From assembly GCA_902555695.1 (NCBI GenBank), contig CACDTV010000004.1:57438-121437 (forward strand): a stretch of DNA of 64,000 nucleotides, written 5' to 3'. This DNA comes from an uncultured Alphaproteobacteria bacterium. GTDB taxonomy: Bacteria > Pseudomonadota > Alphaproteobacteria > HIMB59. Shown here piece after piece: positions 36,146 through 45,560 of this stretch; the first letter of the stretch is position 1; every line of letters begins with the position of its first letter. Under the pieces are notes generated by a model that was not told where the DNA came from, ran no database searches, and saw only the letters and a program-made list of their open reading frames with translations. The translations under genes and the position numbers were made by a program.

Positions 36146-36655
36146 TTTAAGGTTTTTGTCTGAGGACTGAAAATTCACATTTATAGATATATCTTTTTTG
36201 AGTTGATTTTTTAAATTTGTTAGATGGGTGTCTAGTTTGTTAATAGAAATATCTTTATCTTTTTTCCAAATCAAACGATATAGTTTGTCTTTATTTATAC
36301 CAGAATTAGAAATTATCAAATTTGAAAAAATAATGTTTTGGATGTCACTTAAATAGGATTTTTTAGAATTTCTTTTTAATATTCTTTGGTAAGGATAATA
36401 ATCACACCCCTGTTTAGAAATTTTAATATCAGAAATAATCTTCAATATTTGACTAAATAGAATGTTTACATCTGTAGGTAAAGCAAGGTGTTCTTTTTTA
36501 CCATTACAATTAATGTAAAGGTTGTTATCTTTAATATCAATTTTTATAGTAGTGATGAATTTATCTGCATTAATCTCGTTAATTAAATTTTTTTGAATTA
36601 ATAGACTATTTATAGTGGAATAAAAAAAACTTTCATTACACGTTATTTTTATCAA
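36131..36655 (-). CDS. Uncharacterised protein with winged-helix-like C-terminus
   Basis: 174 residues, not recognised with confidence. The C-terminal 80 residues (YLSDIQNIIFSNLIISN, INKDKLYRLIWKKDKDISIN, KLDTHLTNLKNQL) resemble an OmpR/PhoB-type winged helix, whose recognition helix usually reads VDxHIxRLRxKL. The N-terminal half has no receiver-domain aspartates. It might be a small DNA-binding regulator. It overlaps ftsK convergently and is 3 bp downstream of the LolA-like gene. Confidence 0.6.
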   Translation of the reverse strand: MIKITCNESFFYSTINSLLIQKNLINEINADKFITTIKIDIKDNNLYINCNGKKEHLALPTDVNILFSQILKIISDIKISKQGCDYYPYQRILKRNSKKSYLSDIQNIIFSNLIISNSGINKDKLYRLIWKKDKDISINKLDTHLTNLKNQLKKDISINVNFQSSDKNLKLLIN

Positions 36656-36658
36656 GAC

Positions 36659-37138
36659 TTAGCGAATTACTCTTTCAAAATTAAAGTGATTAAAATATTT
36701 ATTATGAATTGTTTCAAATTGACAGTTCATAAGATTTATACTTACGTTAACACTATCTGCATTAATCGAGACTCTTTTGATAAAACTAGTGCTTTTACTT
36801 TTTTCAACAATTATATTTGTGTTATTATAATTATAGATATTTTTTAGGTCAGGATACTCTGATGCAATGTTCATGAACATTTCTAAAATTTCTGTGTTCT
36901 TATTAAGTTTAGAGACATTGTTTTCATGTGCCTGATTGATTAAGAAGAAGTTCCCATTTTTTGCAATAATGGTAAATAAATTTTTATCGAAATACTCGTA
37001 TCTTAGTTTTTGGTTTTTTAAAAAAAATAAACCTTGTTGAACATCACCATTTCCGTACACCTCCTCAAAATCACATGCAACTTCAAGGCTAGATGCAATA
37101 TTGATTTGAAAAAAAAATATTATGATTAGTTTTTTCAC
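36659..37138 (-). CDS. LolA-like periplasmic lipoprotein-carrier protein (tentative)
   Basis: 159 residues with a short signal peptide (KKLIIIFFFQINIASS). The segment GDVQQGLFFLKNQKLRYEYFD then FTIIAKNGNFFLINQ follows the LolA pattern (GxFxLxxPxKxRYEY, TIIADGxxLxxYD). In alphaproteobacteria lolA often lies beside ftsK, which fits. The protein is shorter than typical LolA (about 200), and the C-terminal strands are poorly conserved. Overlaps the yggS end by 4 bp. Confidence 0.55.
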   Translation of the reverse strand: MKKLIIIFFFQINIASSLEVACDFEEVYGNGDVQQGLFFLKNQKLRYEYFDKNLFTIIAKNGNFFLINQAHENNVSKLNKNTEILEMFMNIASEYPDLKNIYNYNNTNIIVEKSKSTSFIKRVSINADSVNVSINLMNCQFETIHNKYFNHFNFERVIR

Positions 37139-37767
37139 TTGAATATCCTCGAACCAACTCTTACGAGGTCTGACTGAAACGATAACGCTGCCTCATAATC
37201 GTTACTCATACCCATACTTAAGAGTAATTTAGGGTTAATTTCATCTCTCAATTTGATCATTTTTTTGAAGTAACTATCTGGTTTCTTGTCCAATGGCGGG
37301 ATACACATTAAACCAGAAATTTTTAAGTTCTCAGAAATTGCATAGTTATAGAGGTCTAAAGTCTCGTCTATTGCAGATCCTGCTTTTTGGGGTTCTCCTC
37401 CTATATTTACCTGGATGTAAAAGTTCTTTGTTTTAATTTTATTTTTGTTCTTTATTTGCTTTGATATTTCTTTAACTAATTTGTGCCTATCAATACTTTG
37501 TATTGTGTCAAATAAAGACAACGCTGGTTTAACTTTATTAGTTTGAAGAGGTCCAATTAAATGAAGCTCAAAATTGAATTCTGCAAGATTAGAAAACTTT
37601 TCATTTGCTTCTTGTACTCTATTTTCACCGAATAATGAAAAACCATTTTCAATCAATAACTTTACAAGGTTTTGTGGTCTATTTTTTGTAACTACGAGAA
37701 GAGATGCCTTTGGATATTTTTTTACATTTATGCTAACCTTTTCTAATTCCTCAAAGTTAATATCCAA
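37135..37767 (-). CDS. yggS: YggS-family PLP homeostasis protein
   Basis: 210 residues, alanine-racemase-like barrel without the second domain. The PLP lysine is in SLLVVTKNRP (family VAVSKTKP). Others: LFGENRVQEANEKF, LHLIGPLQTNKV, TIQSIDRHKL, YIQVNIGGEPQKAG, GLMCIPP and LSMGMSNDYEAAL with VRVGSRIF. These proteins bind PLP and balance vitamin B6 pools. Co-oriented and overlapping with the LolA-like gene. Confidence 0.95.
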   Translation of the reverse strand: MDINFEELEKVSINVKKYPKASLLVVTKNRPQNLVKLLIENGFSLFGENRVQEANEKFSNLAEFNFELHLIGPLQTNKVKPALSLFDTIQSIDRHKLVKEISKQIKNKNKIKTKNFYIQVNIGGEPQKAGSAIDETLDLYNYAISENLKISGLMCIPPLDKKPDSYFKKMIKLRDEINPKLLLSMGMSNDYEAALSFQSDLVRVGSRIFK

Positions 37768-37775
37768 TTTTCTAT

Positions 37776-38732
37776 TTATACCTCAAAATTAAATTTTGAA
37801 ACAATATCAATTATATAATTATCTATAAATTTTTTTTCTTTTCGAGAAATATCAATTTCAATCGAGTCGCTCTCTGGTGGATTTTCATCTATGAAACTCT
37901 TTATTAAATTGTAATCCATTTTAATGTTTATACCTGATTGAATGAAATGAAGTATTAATGAACTTAAGACATCAAAAGTATTTTGCATTAAATCTTTTTT
38001 AAGAATAATTTTTCCTTTCAATGAGTTGATAACATTTGAGTCAGTCCAGCTGGAAATGTGAGTGTGCCACCCTTGTTTATTAATTTCTACATCAACATCA
38101 TTTATTTTTATAAATGAGCTATGGTTATCTAAATTTAAAAAAGAGTTTTGTGCAATTGTTTTATCGCCATTAAATTTATTTTTAATCTTTTGGTACACGC
38201 AATAAGGATTATCAATAATGTAAACATACGAGTTTGTAAGGGTGCTTTTGCTAAAATTTAAATTATTTTGAGAAGAAAAAAAAGGTAAATGATTATTTAA
38301 AAATTTTACAGGGTTGTCGTTTTCGCTTAAAATTAAATATTGATAAAGATATGATCGTTCAACAAAATCGGAAAAAGTTAATCTTTCAATATTAGATATA
38401 TTTTTGAGGATACTAATTACTTTTTCCTCATATTGATTAACATCTCCTAAACTAGTTTCTGTGTTTCTATTGTAATAGCTTAAAAAATTTGAAACGTACG
38501 ATGTATCCTCCTGGCTAAATGAACTTAACCATAAAATTTTTGATTTAAAAACGTCAGTCTTATTGTCCAAAATAGCTGAATTACCTAAAGTTAATAAAAG
38601 CTGAACATAAAGCCTATTATTTTTCCTAAGTTTCTCTAAGTGTTCGAAAAATTCGGGGTAATTGTTTGTAGAGAGTATGTCTTTTAGAATTCTTAAATTG
38701 TATTGATATTTAATATTAGTTAAAAGTGACAT
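37776..38732 (-). CDS. Uncharacterised sulfotransferase-like protein
   Basis: 318 residues from ATG 38732 (MSLLTNIKYQ); an in-frame ATG at 38747 is also possible. The N-terminal part is helical. The middle (SYVYIIDNPYCVYQKIKNKF, NHSSFIKI, GWHTHISSWTD) and end (ILKKDLMQNTFDVLSSLILHF) resemble the second half of bacterial sulfotransferases, where RxPxxVxxSxxxxF and a YEDL-type segment occur. The 5'-PAPS loop GxPRSGTT is missing, so activity is doubtful. Divergent from a complete TPR-sulfotransferase gene 29 bp away. Confidence 0.5.
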   Translation of the reverse strand: MSLLTNIKYQYNLRILKDILSTNNYPEFFEHLEKLRKNNRLYVQLLLTLGNSAILDNKTDVFKSKILWLSSFSQEDTSYVSNFLSYYNRNTETSLGDVNQYEEKVISILKNISNIERLTFSDFVERSYLYQYLILSENDNPVKFLNNHLPFFSSQNNLNFSKSTLTNSYVYIIDNPYCVYQKIKNKFNGDKTIAQNSFLNLDNHSSFIKINDVDVEINKQGWHTHISSWTDSNVINSLKGKIILKKDLMQNTFDVLSSLILHFIQSGINIKMDYNLIKSFIDENPPESDSIEIDISRKEKKFIDNYIIDIVSKFNFEV

Positions 38733-38761
38733 TATTAGGTTTAACATATTATATTCATCTA

Positions 38762-40387
38762 ATGAAAAATGAAATTTCTAAAATACTTAATCTGATAGAA
38801 AGTGGGAATTCCGTTAAAGCGCTTCAAGAAGCTAAATCATTTTTTACTAACAATAAAAATAACTTGGACGCTATAAAGTTATTAGCCTACTCATATATCC
38901 AAGTTGGTAATTTTGATAGAGTTATTGAAGTACTGCAAGAAGGTTACAACAATAGAAAAGACCAGAGAGATTTTGATTATTATAACAATATGGGTTACGC
39001 ATTATCACAAGTAGAAGAATATCATGAGTCTATACCATATTTAGAAAAAGCATCTAATTTAAGTGACAATCCAAGTGTAAAAATTTGTTTGGCTGAAGTG
39101 TTTTTAAAACAAAGAGAATTTGAAAAAGCTAAGAAAATGATTTTGATAGCTTTAGATGCCATAATCAAGATTGGTGATAAGTCTTTTAGTAAATATGCAA
39201 ACGTGTTTCTTTTAATTTCTGAGATAAATGGTGCACTGAACAAAGATGATGAAACAATAAATTTATTTAGCGATCTTCTAGAAAATCGATTTAATGAAAA
39301 CATATTTTTTCTATTATCTAATATCAATCCAAAACTTCTCGATAAAAAGATAATAGATAAAGCAGAAAATTATTTATTAACGAATGAGAATAATTACAAA
39401 AACAAAATAGAAAGATTTAATTATGTTACACCTCTTTATTTTGGTTTAGCCATGTGCTATCAATCAAGAGATAAAGAAAAATCTGAAGAATATTTTGATA
39501 GTGGAAACAAAGAAATCTTAAACTCAACAAGATATAATTCTCATCAGTATCAAGAGAAAATTGTCAAAACAATGGAGCTTTACCTTAAGAAATATAAATC
39601 TTTTGATGAAGCAGATCGAGATCACGGGAAAAAAAATTTTTTAATTGTTGGATCTCCTCGGTCTGGAACAACCTTATTGGAATCTATTGTCACTGCAAAT
39701 GACAAAGTATTTTCAGGGGGGGAGTTGAAAAGTGGCAAAGACATAATTGAAAGAAATGTCTTATCTCAAAGCCAGAGCCTCAGTGAATTAAATCACAAAT
39801 TTATTTCTAAATATTTAAGAAGAACATCCTACCTAAGAGGTAGTTATGATTATATAGTCGATAAAATGCCTGAGAATTTTTTGTATCTTGGCCTTATACA
39901 GAAACTATTGCCCAAATCAAAAATAATTCGTGTATTTAGAAATCCTTGGGATACAGCAATCTCTTTGTATAAACAACGATATGTTATGAATGTTCCTTAT
40001 AGTGTGAGTTTTTTTAATATTGGTGTTTTCCTTGCAAATTTTGAAGCAATCAATTTGTTTTGGGATGAACATATTGAAAAAAAGAATTTCATTTTAGATG
40101 TAAAGTATGAGGATTTAGTTTCAAATTACTCCTTTAACCAAGAAAAGATCTACAAATTTTTAGAAATTGATACTTTATATGATGAAAAAAAAAGAAATGA
40201 ATTTTTCTCTCCAACCGCCAGTATTCGTCAGGTCAAAGAGGGTATCCATCAAAAATCAATCGAAAAAAAAGACTTTTCTCATCATAAGTCAGAGTTTAAT
40301 GATGCTCTATTAATGCAACGTGAATATTGGTCGCAAAAGGGAATTTCAACAAAAAGTAATGAATTTTTTGGTTATCTATTAAATTAA
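38762..40387 (+). CDS. TPR-sulfotransferase
   Basis: 541 residues from ATG 38762 (an upstream in-frame ATG at 38726 would add 12). The N-terminal 290 residues are TPR repeats (AIKLLAYSYIQVGNFDRVIE, YYNNMGYALSQVEEYHESI). The C-terminal domain is a PAPS-dependent sulfotransferase: FLIVGSPRSGTTLLESI (5'-PSB loop), DKMPENFLYLGLI, IIRVFRNPWDTAISLYKQ (3'-PB region) and DVKYEDLVSN. TPR-sulfotransferases are frequent in marine bacteria and probably sulfate surface glycans or proteins. Acceptor unknown. Confidence 0.92.
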   Translation: MKNEISKILNLIESGNSVKALQEAKSFFTNNKNNLDAIKLLAYSYIQVGNFDRVIEVLQEGYNNRKDQRDFDYYNNMGYALSQVEEYHESIPYLEKASNLSDNPSVKICLAEVFLKQREFEKAKKMILIALDAIIKIGDKSFSKYANVFLLISEINGALNKDDETINLFSDLLENRFNENIFFLLSNINPKLLDKKIIDKAENYLLTNENNYKNKIERFNYVTPLYFGLAMCYQSRDKEKSEEYFDSGNKEILNSTRYNSHQYQEKIVKTMELYLKKYKSFDEADRDHGKKNFLIVGSPRSGTTLLESIVTANDKVFSGGELKSGKDIIERNVLSQSQSLSELNHKFISKYLRRTSYLRGSYDYIVDKMPENFLYLGLIQKLLPKSKIIRVFRNPWDTAISLYKQRYVMNVPYSVSFFNIGVFLANFEAINLFWDEHIEKKNFILDVKYEDLVSNYSFNQEKIYKFLEIDTLYDEKKRNEFFSPTASIRQVKEGIHQKSIEKKDFSHHKSEFNDALLMQREYWSQKGISTKSNEFFGYLLN

Positions 40388-40411
40388 CATTGATATTTAT
40401 AGCTTTTAATG

Positions 40412-40429
40412 TGTTGCATAAATGCAACA
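40412..40429 (+). terminator. Weak hairpin after the sulfotransferase gene
   Basis: TGTTGCA TAAA TGCAACA, a perfect 7-bp stem 24 bp after the stop. It is followed by AAAATTTT rather than a clean T-tract. It could be a weak terminator or an operator of the downstream porin gene. Confidence 0.45.
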
Positions 40430-40499
40430 AAATTTTAAATAATCATTGAATCACAACATTTTTAATGCATTTTTTTTCCAAACAAAGATTATATACCTC

Positions 40500-40513
40500 G
40501 ATTAATATTAATC
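40500..40513. promoter_or_regulatory. 14-bp perfect palindrome upstream of the porin-like gene
   Basis: GATTAATATTAATC is fully self-complementary and lies 18 bp before the ATG, between a TATATA-like -10 candidate (about 40489) and the AAAGGA ribosome site (40517-40522). It could be an operator or a 5'-leader hairpin of this probably abundant transcript. Confidence 0.45.
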
Positions 40514-40531
40514 TCGAAAGGATTATAAAAA

Positions 40532-41464
40532 ATGAAAAAAATAGCATATATGATAGCTGCTTTACCTCTTGCATTATTTGCAAAGAGTGCAAGTGCAGAT
40601 ATCTCAGTAAGCGGTAGTGCAACTGCTGCTTATACTGATGCAGGTGGTAACGCTTCAAGCACCATGGGTGGTGGCGTATCATTCGCAATGTCAACAACTA
40701 CTGATGGCGGTGTAACTATTTCTGCTTCATCAGCAATTGGTAATGACTCTGACTCAGTAGCTAGTGGATCACAAGTAACTGGTGTAACAGCTCTTACTTT
40801 TGGTTTTGCTAACGGTTCTATGACAATCGCACAAGATGTTGGTACACCTGACGGTGTTGGTAAAGTTGGTGAGTTAGTTGCTTACGCAGATGACAACCAA
40901 GTTGCTAAAACTGCAATTGTTGGACTAACAGAAGACGAAGGTGACGGTGTTTCAATTTCTACATCAATCGGTGATATGAGCTTAACTGCTGCATACGTTT
41001 ATGACGGTCTTGGACAAGGTAACGTTGACGGTGCTGCTAATACAGCTGCTGGTGCATCTTTATCAATGGCTGTAGGTACAGGTACATTTACAATTGCTTC
41101 AGCATCTGAAGATGTATCTGGTACTAATAACCAAGAGCTTGGTGCTAAATACGTAATGTCAGCTGCTGGCGGAACTCTTTCATTAGGTTTCACTGGTACA
41201 GACGGTGACACACCTGGTAAAGAAGGTGAAGCATTCTCAGCTGCTTTCTCAACATCACTTGGTGGTGCGTCAGTTGCAGTTGGTTACACAGCACATGATG
41301 CTAACAACAAGACATCAAACCAAACTGATTTAACAATCTCTAGTTCACTTGGTGGCGGTGCTTCATTATTCGCTGAATACACAAACGTATCTGGTGATAT
41401 TGCAACTGCATCAGCAACTACAGATGCAACAGTTGTTGCTGTTGGTACAAGCGTAAGCTTCTAA
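40532..41464 (+). CDS. Porin-like outer-membrane protein
   Basis: 310 residues. Signal peptide MKKIAYMIAALPLALFAKSASA, then a Gly/Ala/Ser/Thr-rich chain of alternating beta-strands (ISVSGSATAAYTDAGG, SFAMSTTTDGGVTISASSAI, SISTSIGDMSLTAAYVYDG) ending in Phe (VVAVGTSVSF), the mark of BAM-inserted barrels. The layout resembles alphaproteobacterial porins, though smaller. Codon use favours GGT, GCT, ACT and AAC-type codons and is visibly less AT-rich than its neighbours, as expected for a very highly expressed gene. Good ribosome site; strong terminator 21 bp after the stop. Confidence 0.85.
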   Translation: MKKIAYMIAALPLALFAKSASADISVSGSATAAYTDAGGNASSTMGGGVSFAMSTTTDGGVTISASSAIGNDSDSVASGSQVTGVTALTFGFANGSMTIAQDVGTPDGVGKVGELVAYADDNQVAKTAIVGLTEDEGDGVSISTSIGDMSLTAAYVYDGLGQGNVDGAANTAAGASLSMAVGTGTFTIASASEDVSGTNNQELGAKYVMSAAGGTLSLGFTGTDGDTPGKEGEAFSAAFSTSLGGASVAVGYTAHDANNKTSNQTDLTISSSLGGGASLFAEYTNVSGDIATASATTDATVVAVGTSVSF

Positions 41465-41485
41465 TCCAATAAACCATTACATTAT

Positions 41486-41520
41486 AAAACCAGGGGTTTT
41501 CAAACCCCTGGTTTTTTTTT
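41486..41520 (+). terminator. Strong Rho-independent terminator after the porin-like gene
   Basis: AAAACCAGGGGTTT and AAACCCCTGGTTTT form a perfect 14-bp stem with a very short loop, running directly into nine T. The strongest terminator in the window, consistent with high expression. Confidence 0.95.
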
Positions 41521-41557
41521 GTTTTAATTTCAAAAAATTGATCTACTTTATCGAATA

Positions 41558-42118
41558 ATGAAAAAGCTAATAATCATTGTTGGAACTATGTTATTCCTAT
41601 ACAGCTGCACGGGAACTCATCAACAAAATATGGCGAAATTAGATAAACAATATGGATGTGATAACCCTCAAAAATATCTCAGCAAAAGAAAGTACAGGCA
41701 ATGTCTTGCAAAACAACGAGCCGGAGGTGAGTCACTTTTTGATTTAACCGATGACTTTGGCAAGCTAATAGGCGGCAAAGACTCAAATGTAGTTTATCAA
41801 AATTCAGTGAATCCTTATTTGTGGAATGCTGGATTAGAGGTTACAAAAACTTATCCTTTAAAAATTGCAGATAATCAAGGAGGTTTTATTGAAACAGAAT
41901 GGATACATGACTCAAACAACACAAACCAAAGGTGCCTTATTAAGATCCAAATAACATCGCAAGAACTTATTACAACGGGAGTCACGTCAAATTTTTTATG
42001 TGAAATAAAACAAGATGATGTATGGATTACAGATAATATTGAATACTCTCAAGAAGAAAAAAAAATTACTCTAAAAATTTTAGAGATTGCAGGCAACTTA
42101 GCTAGAACAACATCATAG
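41558..42118 (+). CDS. DUF3576 lipoprotein
   Basis: 186 residues with lipoprotein signal ([16 protein letters not shown], Cys17). The [31 protein letters not shown] segment region fits DUF3576 (conserved VNxYLWRAxLDTLSFMPL and GG...TDWY). The family is of unknown function but sits directly before leuS in alphaproteobacteria, exactly as here (8-bp gap). Probably an outer-membrane lipoprotein linked to envelope assembly, given lptE downstream (inference). The basic Cys-containing stretch after the signal is not part of the known domain. Confidence 0.82.
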   Translation: MKKLIIIVGTMLFLYSCTGTHQQNMAKLDKQYGCDNPQKYLSKRKYRQCLAKQRAGGESLFDLTDDFGKLIGGKDSNVVYQNSVNPYLWNAGLEVTKTYPLKIADNQGGFIETEWIHDSNNTNQRCLIKIQITSQELITTGVTSNFLCEIKQDDVWITDNIEYSQEEKKITLKILEIAGNLARTTS

Positions 42119-42126
42119 ATATATCA

Positions 42127-44493
42127 GTGGCATCTAAAAAATATATTTTAGAAATGTTTCCATACCCGTCTGGTAATATTCACATGGGACATGTTAGAAA
42201 TTATGTCATTGGTGATATAAATGCACGTTATCACAAATTAAAAGGAGATGAAGTAATTCATCCCATGGGATGGGATGCGTTTGGACTACCTGCAGAAAAT
42301 GCTGCGATACAATTTAATACTCATCCACAAGATTGGACCCTTAACAATATAAAAAACATGAAGGAACAACTTCAAAAACTTGATTTAGACTTGGACTGGG
42401 ATAGAGAACTTGCCACCTGTAATAAAGATTATTACAAATGTCAGCAGGAACTATTCATTGATCTTTACAATGCAGGACTTGCTTATAAAAAGGATGCCCT
42501 TGTAAACTGGGACCCGATTGACCAAACGGTTCTAGCTAATGAGCAAGTTATAGATGGTAAAGGTTGGAGAACGGGTGCAATAGTAGAAAAGAAAAATTTA
42601 TCTCAATGGTTTTTTAAAATAACTAATTATGCAGAGGAGCTTTTAAATGATTTAGATAATTTAGAGCTTTGGCCAGAAAAAGTAAAAACAATGCAGAGGA
42701 ATTGGATTGGCAAATCAAATGGTGCAGAAATTAAATTTAAAATACATGAGAAAAATGATCATTTAAACATTTTTACAACTAGACCAGACACCATTTATGG
42801 GGCTACTTTTATAGCAGTTTCAGTAAATCACCCAATTGTCGAAAAATACTTAGATAGAAAGTTGATAGACAAGATAAAAAAGGAATTTGAGGAGATCAAT
42901 TATGATAAGGATAAGATAGGTTTTTCTATGCCTATATATTGTGATCATCCAATGCTAGATAAAAAAATGCCTGTGTTTGTCGCTAATTTTGTCTTAGATA
43001 CATATGGTGAAGGTGCGATATTTGGATGCCCAGCCCATGATGAAAGGGATTTTGAATTTGCTAAAAAATATTCGATTCCAATAATTAAGGTAATTGAATG
43101 CGATGATGAGAGTCTTCCCTATACAGGAGATGGAATTGTAATTAATTCTCCATTATTAAACGGTCTGAATAAAAGTGAAGCTATAAAAGAAGTAATTAAA
43201 ATTTTTGAAAAAGACAATATAGGCAAAGAAAAAATAAACTATAAAATTAGAGACTGGGGTGTTTCTCGTCAAAGATATTGGGGATGTCCAATTCCAGCTA
43301 TATATTACGAAGATGGCACGTTCAGAGTTTTAGATAAAGATGAACTTCCGGTAGTTTTGCCATACGAGGTAAATTTAAAAAGTAAAGGAAATGCTCTTAC
43401 TAATATGGAAAATTGGAGGAAAATTGTATGTCCTAAAACAAATAAAATTGCTTATAGAGAAACGGATACATTAGATACGTTTGTAGACTCTTCTTGGTAT
43501 TATATTAGGTTTCTCGATAATAAATTAGAAAAGCCTTTTAACGTTGAAAAAGTAAACAAATTATTACCTGTCGATAAATATATTGGTGGAATTGAACATG
43601 CAATACTCCACCTTTTATATTCAAGATTTTTTATGAAAGCTCTAAGAGACATTTATAAGCTAAAAGTTAATGAGCCTTTTAAACAACTTTTTACGCAGGG
43701 TATGATTACTCATAAAACTTATAAAACATTGAATAATGAATGGGTTATGCCTAAAGAAGTTATTCTTAAAGGTAAAAAACTTCTAAATATTAAAACTAAA
43801 GAACCAATTGAAGAAGGCCCAAGTGAAAAAATGTCTAAATCAAAAAAAAATGTAATTGAACCCAATGAAATACTTGATAGCTACGGAATTGATGCAACCA
43901 GAGTATTTATGATTTCAGACTCACCTCCAGACAGAGAGCTTGAGTGGACAGACGAAGGCATTCAAAGTGCAAAAAATTTAGTTCATAGAATAGAGCGATA
44001 TTTCATCCAAGAAAAGTCAAATTGTAATAAAGAGTCCGAAAGAAAAGTAGAAAAATTTGTTCATGATATTGAAAAAAATATATTAGAATTTTCTCTTAAT
44101 AAATGTGTTGCAGATATATACACTCTATTTAATTACCTTGAAAAAAATAAAATATTTCTTTTCGATAGCGCATTAAGTAAAAAAATCCTTATTTGTTTGT
44201 TCCCAATAATGCCCAGATTGTCAAAAAAAATAAGCACAAGTTTGTTTAATAAAGAAGATAATGAAAGATGGCCAAATATTAATTCTGAATTATTAATTGA
44301 AAATAAGATAAACCTTCCTATACAAATACAAGGTAAATTGATAGCGACATTTGAAACTATTAAGGGATATAAAGAAAAAGATATTTTAAATTCAATCTAT
44401 CAATTAGACAAAATTAAAAATAAAATAGCAGATAAAGAAGTAGTAAGGATAATAAATGTTCAGGATAAAATTATTAATATTATTATTAAGTAG
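42127..44493 (+). CDS. leuS: Leucyl-tRNA synthetase with short N-terminus
   Basis: 788 residues. HIGH motif HMGH (about residue 20) in [16 protein letters not shown], editing domain [17 protein letters not shown]-type [13 protein letters not shown] and KMSKS in [13 protein letters not shown]. The frame is closed at 42103 and the only start is GTG 42127, so the usual leading helix of about 30 residues (YNxxEIExKWQ) is absent; HMGH is normally near residue 45-50. The C-terminal domain is complete in outline. Overlaps lptE by 38 bp. Confidence 0.96.
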   Translation: MASKKYILEMFPYPSGNIHMGHVRNYVIGDINARYHKLKGDEVIHPMGWDAFGLPAENAAIQFNTHPQDWTLNNIKNMKEQLQKLDLDLDWDRELATCNKDYYKCQQELFIDLYNAGLAYKKDALVNWDPIDQTVLANEQVIDGKGWRTGAIVEKKNLSQWFFKITNYAEELLNDLDNLELWPEKVKTMQRNWIGKSNGAEIKFKIHEKNDHLNIFTTRPDTIYGATFIAVSVNHPIVEKYLDRKLIDKIKKEFEEINYDKDKIGFSMPIYCDHPMLDKKMPVFVANFVLDTYGEGAIFGCPAHDERDFEFAKKYSIPIIKVIECDDESLPYTGDGIVINSPLLNGLNKSEAIKEVIKIFEKDNIGKEKINYKIRDWGVSRQRYWGCPIPAIYYEDGTFRVLDKDELPVVLPYEVNLKSKGNALTNMENWRKIVCPKTNKIAYRETDTLDTFVDSSWYYIRFLDNKLEKPFNVEKVNKLLPVDKYIGGIEHAILHLLYSRFFMKALRDIYKLKVNEPFKQLFTQGMITHKTYKTLNNEWVMPKEVILKGKKLLNIKTKEPIEEGPSEKMSKSKKNVIEPNEILDSYGIDATRVFMISDSPPDRELEWTDEGIQSAKNLVHRIERYFIQEKSNCNKESERKVEKFVHDIEKNILEFSLNKCVADIYTLFNYLEKNKIFLFDSALSKKILICLFPIMPRLSKKISTSLFNKEDNERWPNINSELLIENKINLPIQIQGKLIATFETIKGYKEKDILNSIYQLDKIKNKIADKEVVRIINVQDKIINIIIK

Positions 44494-44938
44494 TTTATTG
44501 GTTTTATCTTGTTCAAACGAACAAAAATCAGAAAATATTAAACTTTCAGTGGGATATATAGGTGGTGAATATGATGGATTATTATTACAAAATCAATTGA
44601 GATCACATTTAAAAAGTCTCGATATTTTAGATGATAAATCAAAATATCAAATACAAGCTAACATATCTCATACGAAAAATATGTTTATCGCAAATATCGA
44701 TAATACTGCAGATAGGGAAAAGATTAAAAGCTCCTTGGAGTTAAAGATATATGACGATACTGGAAAATGTTACCCATATACGTATTCGGATAACATCTCG
44801 CAATTCTATATTCTTGCACCAAGTGATAATTTTAAAAGCAATAAAACTGCAACTCGAAGAATAAAATTTGAAAATACAGAATATTTTGTAAAAAGATTTA
44901 TAAATGATCTTGCAAGAGAAAAATTAATCTGTGAGTAA
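44456..44938 (+). CDS. lptE: LptE-like LPS-assembly lipoprotein
   Basis: 160 residues with lipoprotein signal ([17 protein letters not shown], Cys19). The body follows Lpt[12 protein letters not shown], a beta-strand [27 protein letters not shown] and [27 protein letters not shown]. LptE plugs the LptD barrel for LPS insertion. Identity is strengthened by position: leuS-lptE-holA is conserved from alpha- to gammaproteobacteria. Starts inside leuS, ends in the next gene by 8 bp. Confidence 0.75.
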   Translation: MFRIKLLILLLSSLLVLSCSNEQKSENIKLSVGYIGGEYDGLLLQNQLRSHLKSLDILDDKSKYQIQANISHTKNMFIANIDNTADREKIKSSLELKIYDDTGKCYPYTYSDNISQFYILAPSDNFKSNKTATRRIKFENTEYFVKRFINDLAREKLICE

Positions 44939-45560
44939 AGTGACTAATATTGAGTTAATAAAAGATTTTCTTAAGGGTAATGATAAAAATTTATTAATCA
45001 ATCAAGTGAATGAAGAAATAGGATGTTTTTACCAAATATCTTTGAGGGAAATATCAAAAAAGTTTGGGATTCAAATAGTTAATAATAGTGGCCATGAGGT
45101 TAATAATTCTCAGGACTTGTTTGGAAATGTAAAAATACATGTTCATAATACATCAAGTAGTAATCAAATTGCAAGTATATCAAATGATAACAATAAGAAT
45201 GTAATATTTACTGATTACAAAAATTATAAAAAGTTTTTAAAAAATTTTATTACAATAAATGGTTACGAATTTGAAACTGACTTACGATATTTTCTTAATA
45301 ATTTTTATAAAATTTATGATGAAAATTTAATCAATTTCTGTGTAGCTTCACCTTACCTTGTTTATTCTGAAGTATCTAAATATATATTAAATGAAACTAA
45401 TTATGTAATTGACACTACACATAAAGAAGAAAACAACTTTATATTAGATATTCGAAAAGATATTTATAAAATAAAAAGTTCTAGAATTGATCTAAGAAAG
45501 CTTTTTAATAAGCTTAAATTAGAAATTCATTATAAAAAATTTAATTTTTTAACTTATTGA
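44931..45560 (+). CDS. Possible DNA polymerase III delta subunit, strongly reduced
   Basis: 209 residues from GTG 44931, in the place of holA after lptE. HolA is normally about 330-345 residues. The N-terminal ATPase-like segments are not clear; VIFTDYKNYKKFLKNFITINGYEF, TDLRYFLNNFYKIYDENLINF and SRIDLRKLFNKLKLEIHYKKF could match the delta-subunit helical domains II and III. No clamp-binding or Walker motif is visible. Without the neighbourhood I would call it hypothetical. Ends 20 bp inside the convergent parB. Confidence 0.45.
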   Translation: MSKVTNIELIKDFLKGNDKNLLINQVNEEIGCFYQISLREISKKFGIQIVNNSGHEVNNSQDLFGNVKIHVHNTSSSNQIASISNDNNKNVIFTDYKNYKKFLKNFITINGYEFETDLRYFLNNFYKIYDENLINFCVASPYLVYSEVSKYILNETNYVIDTTHKEENNFILDIRKDIYKIKSSRIDLRKLFNKLKLEIHYKKFNFLTY

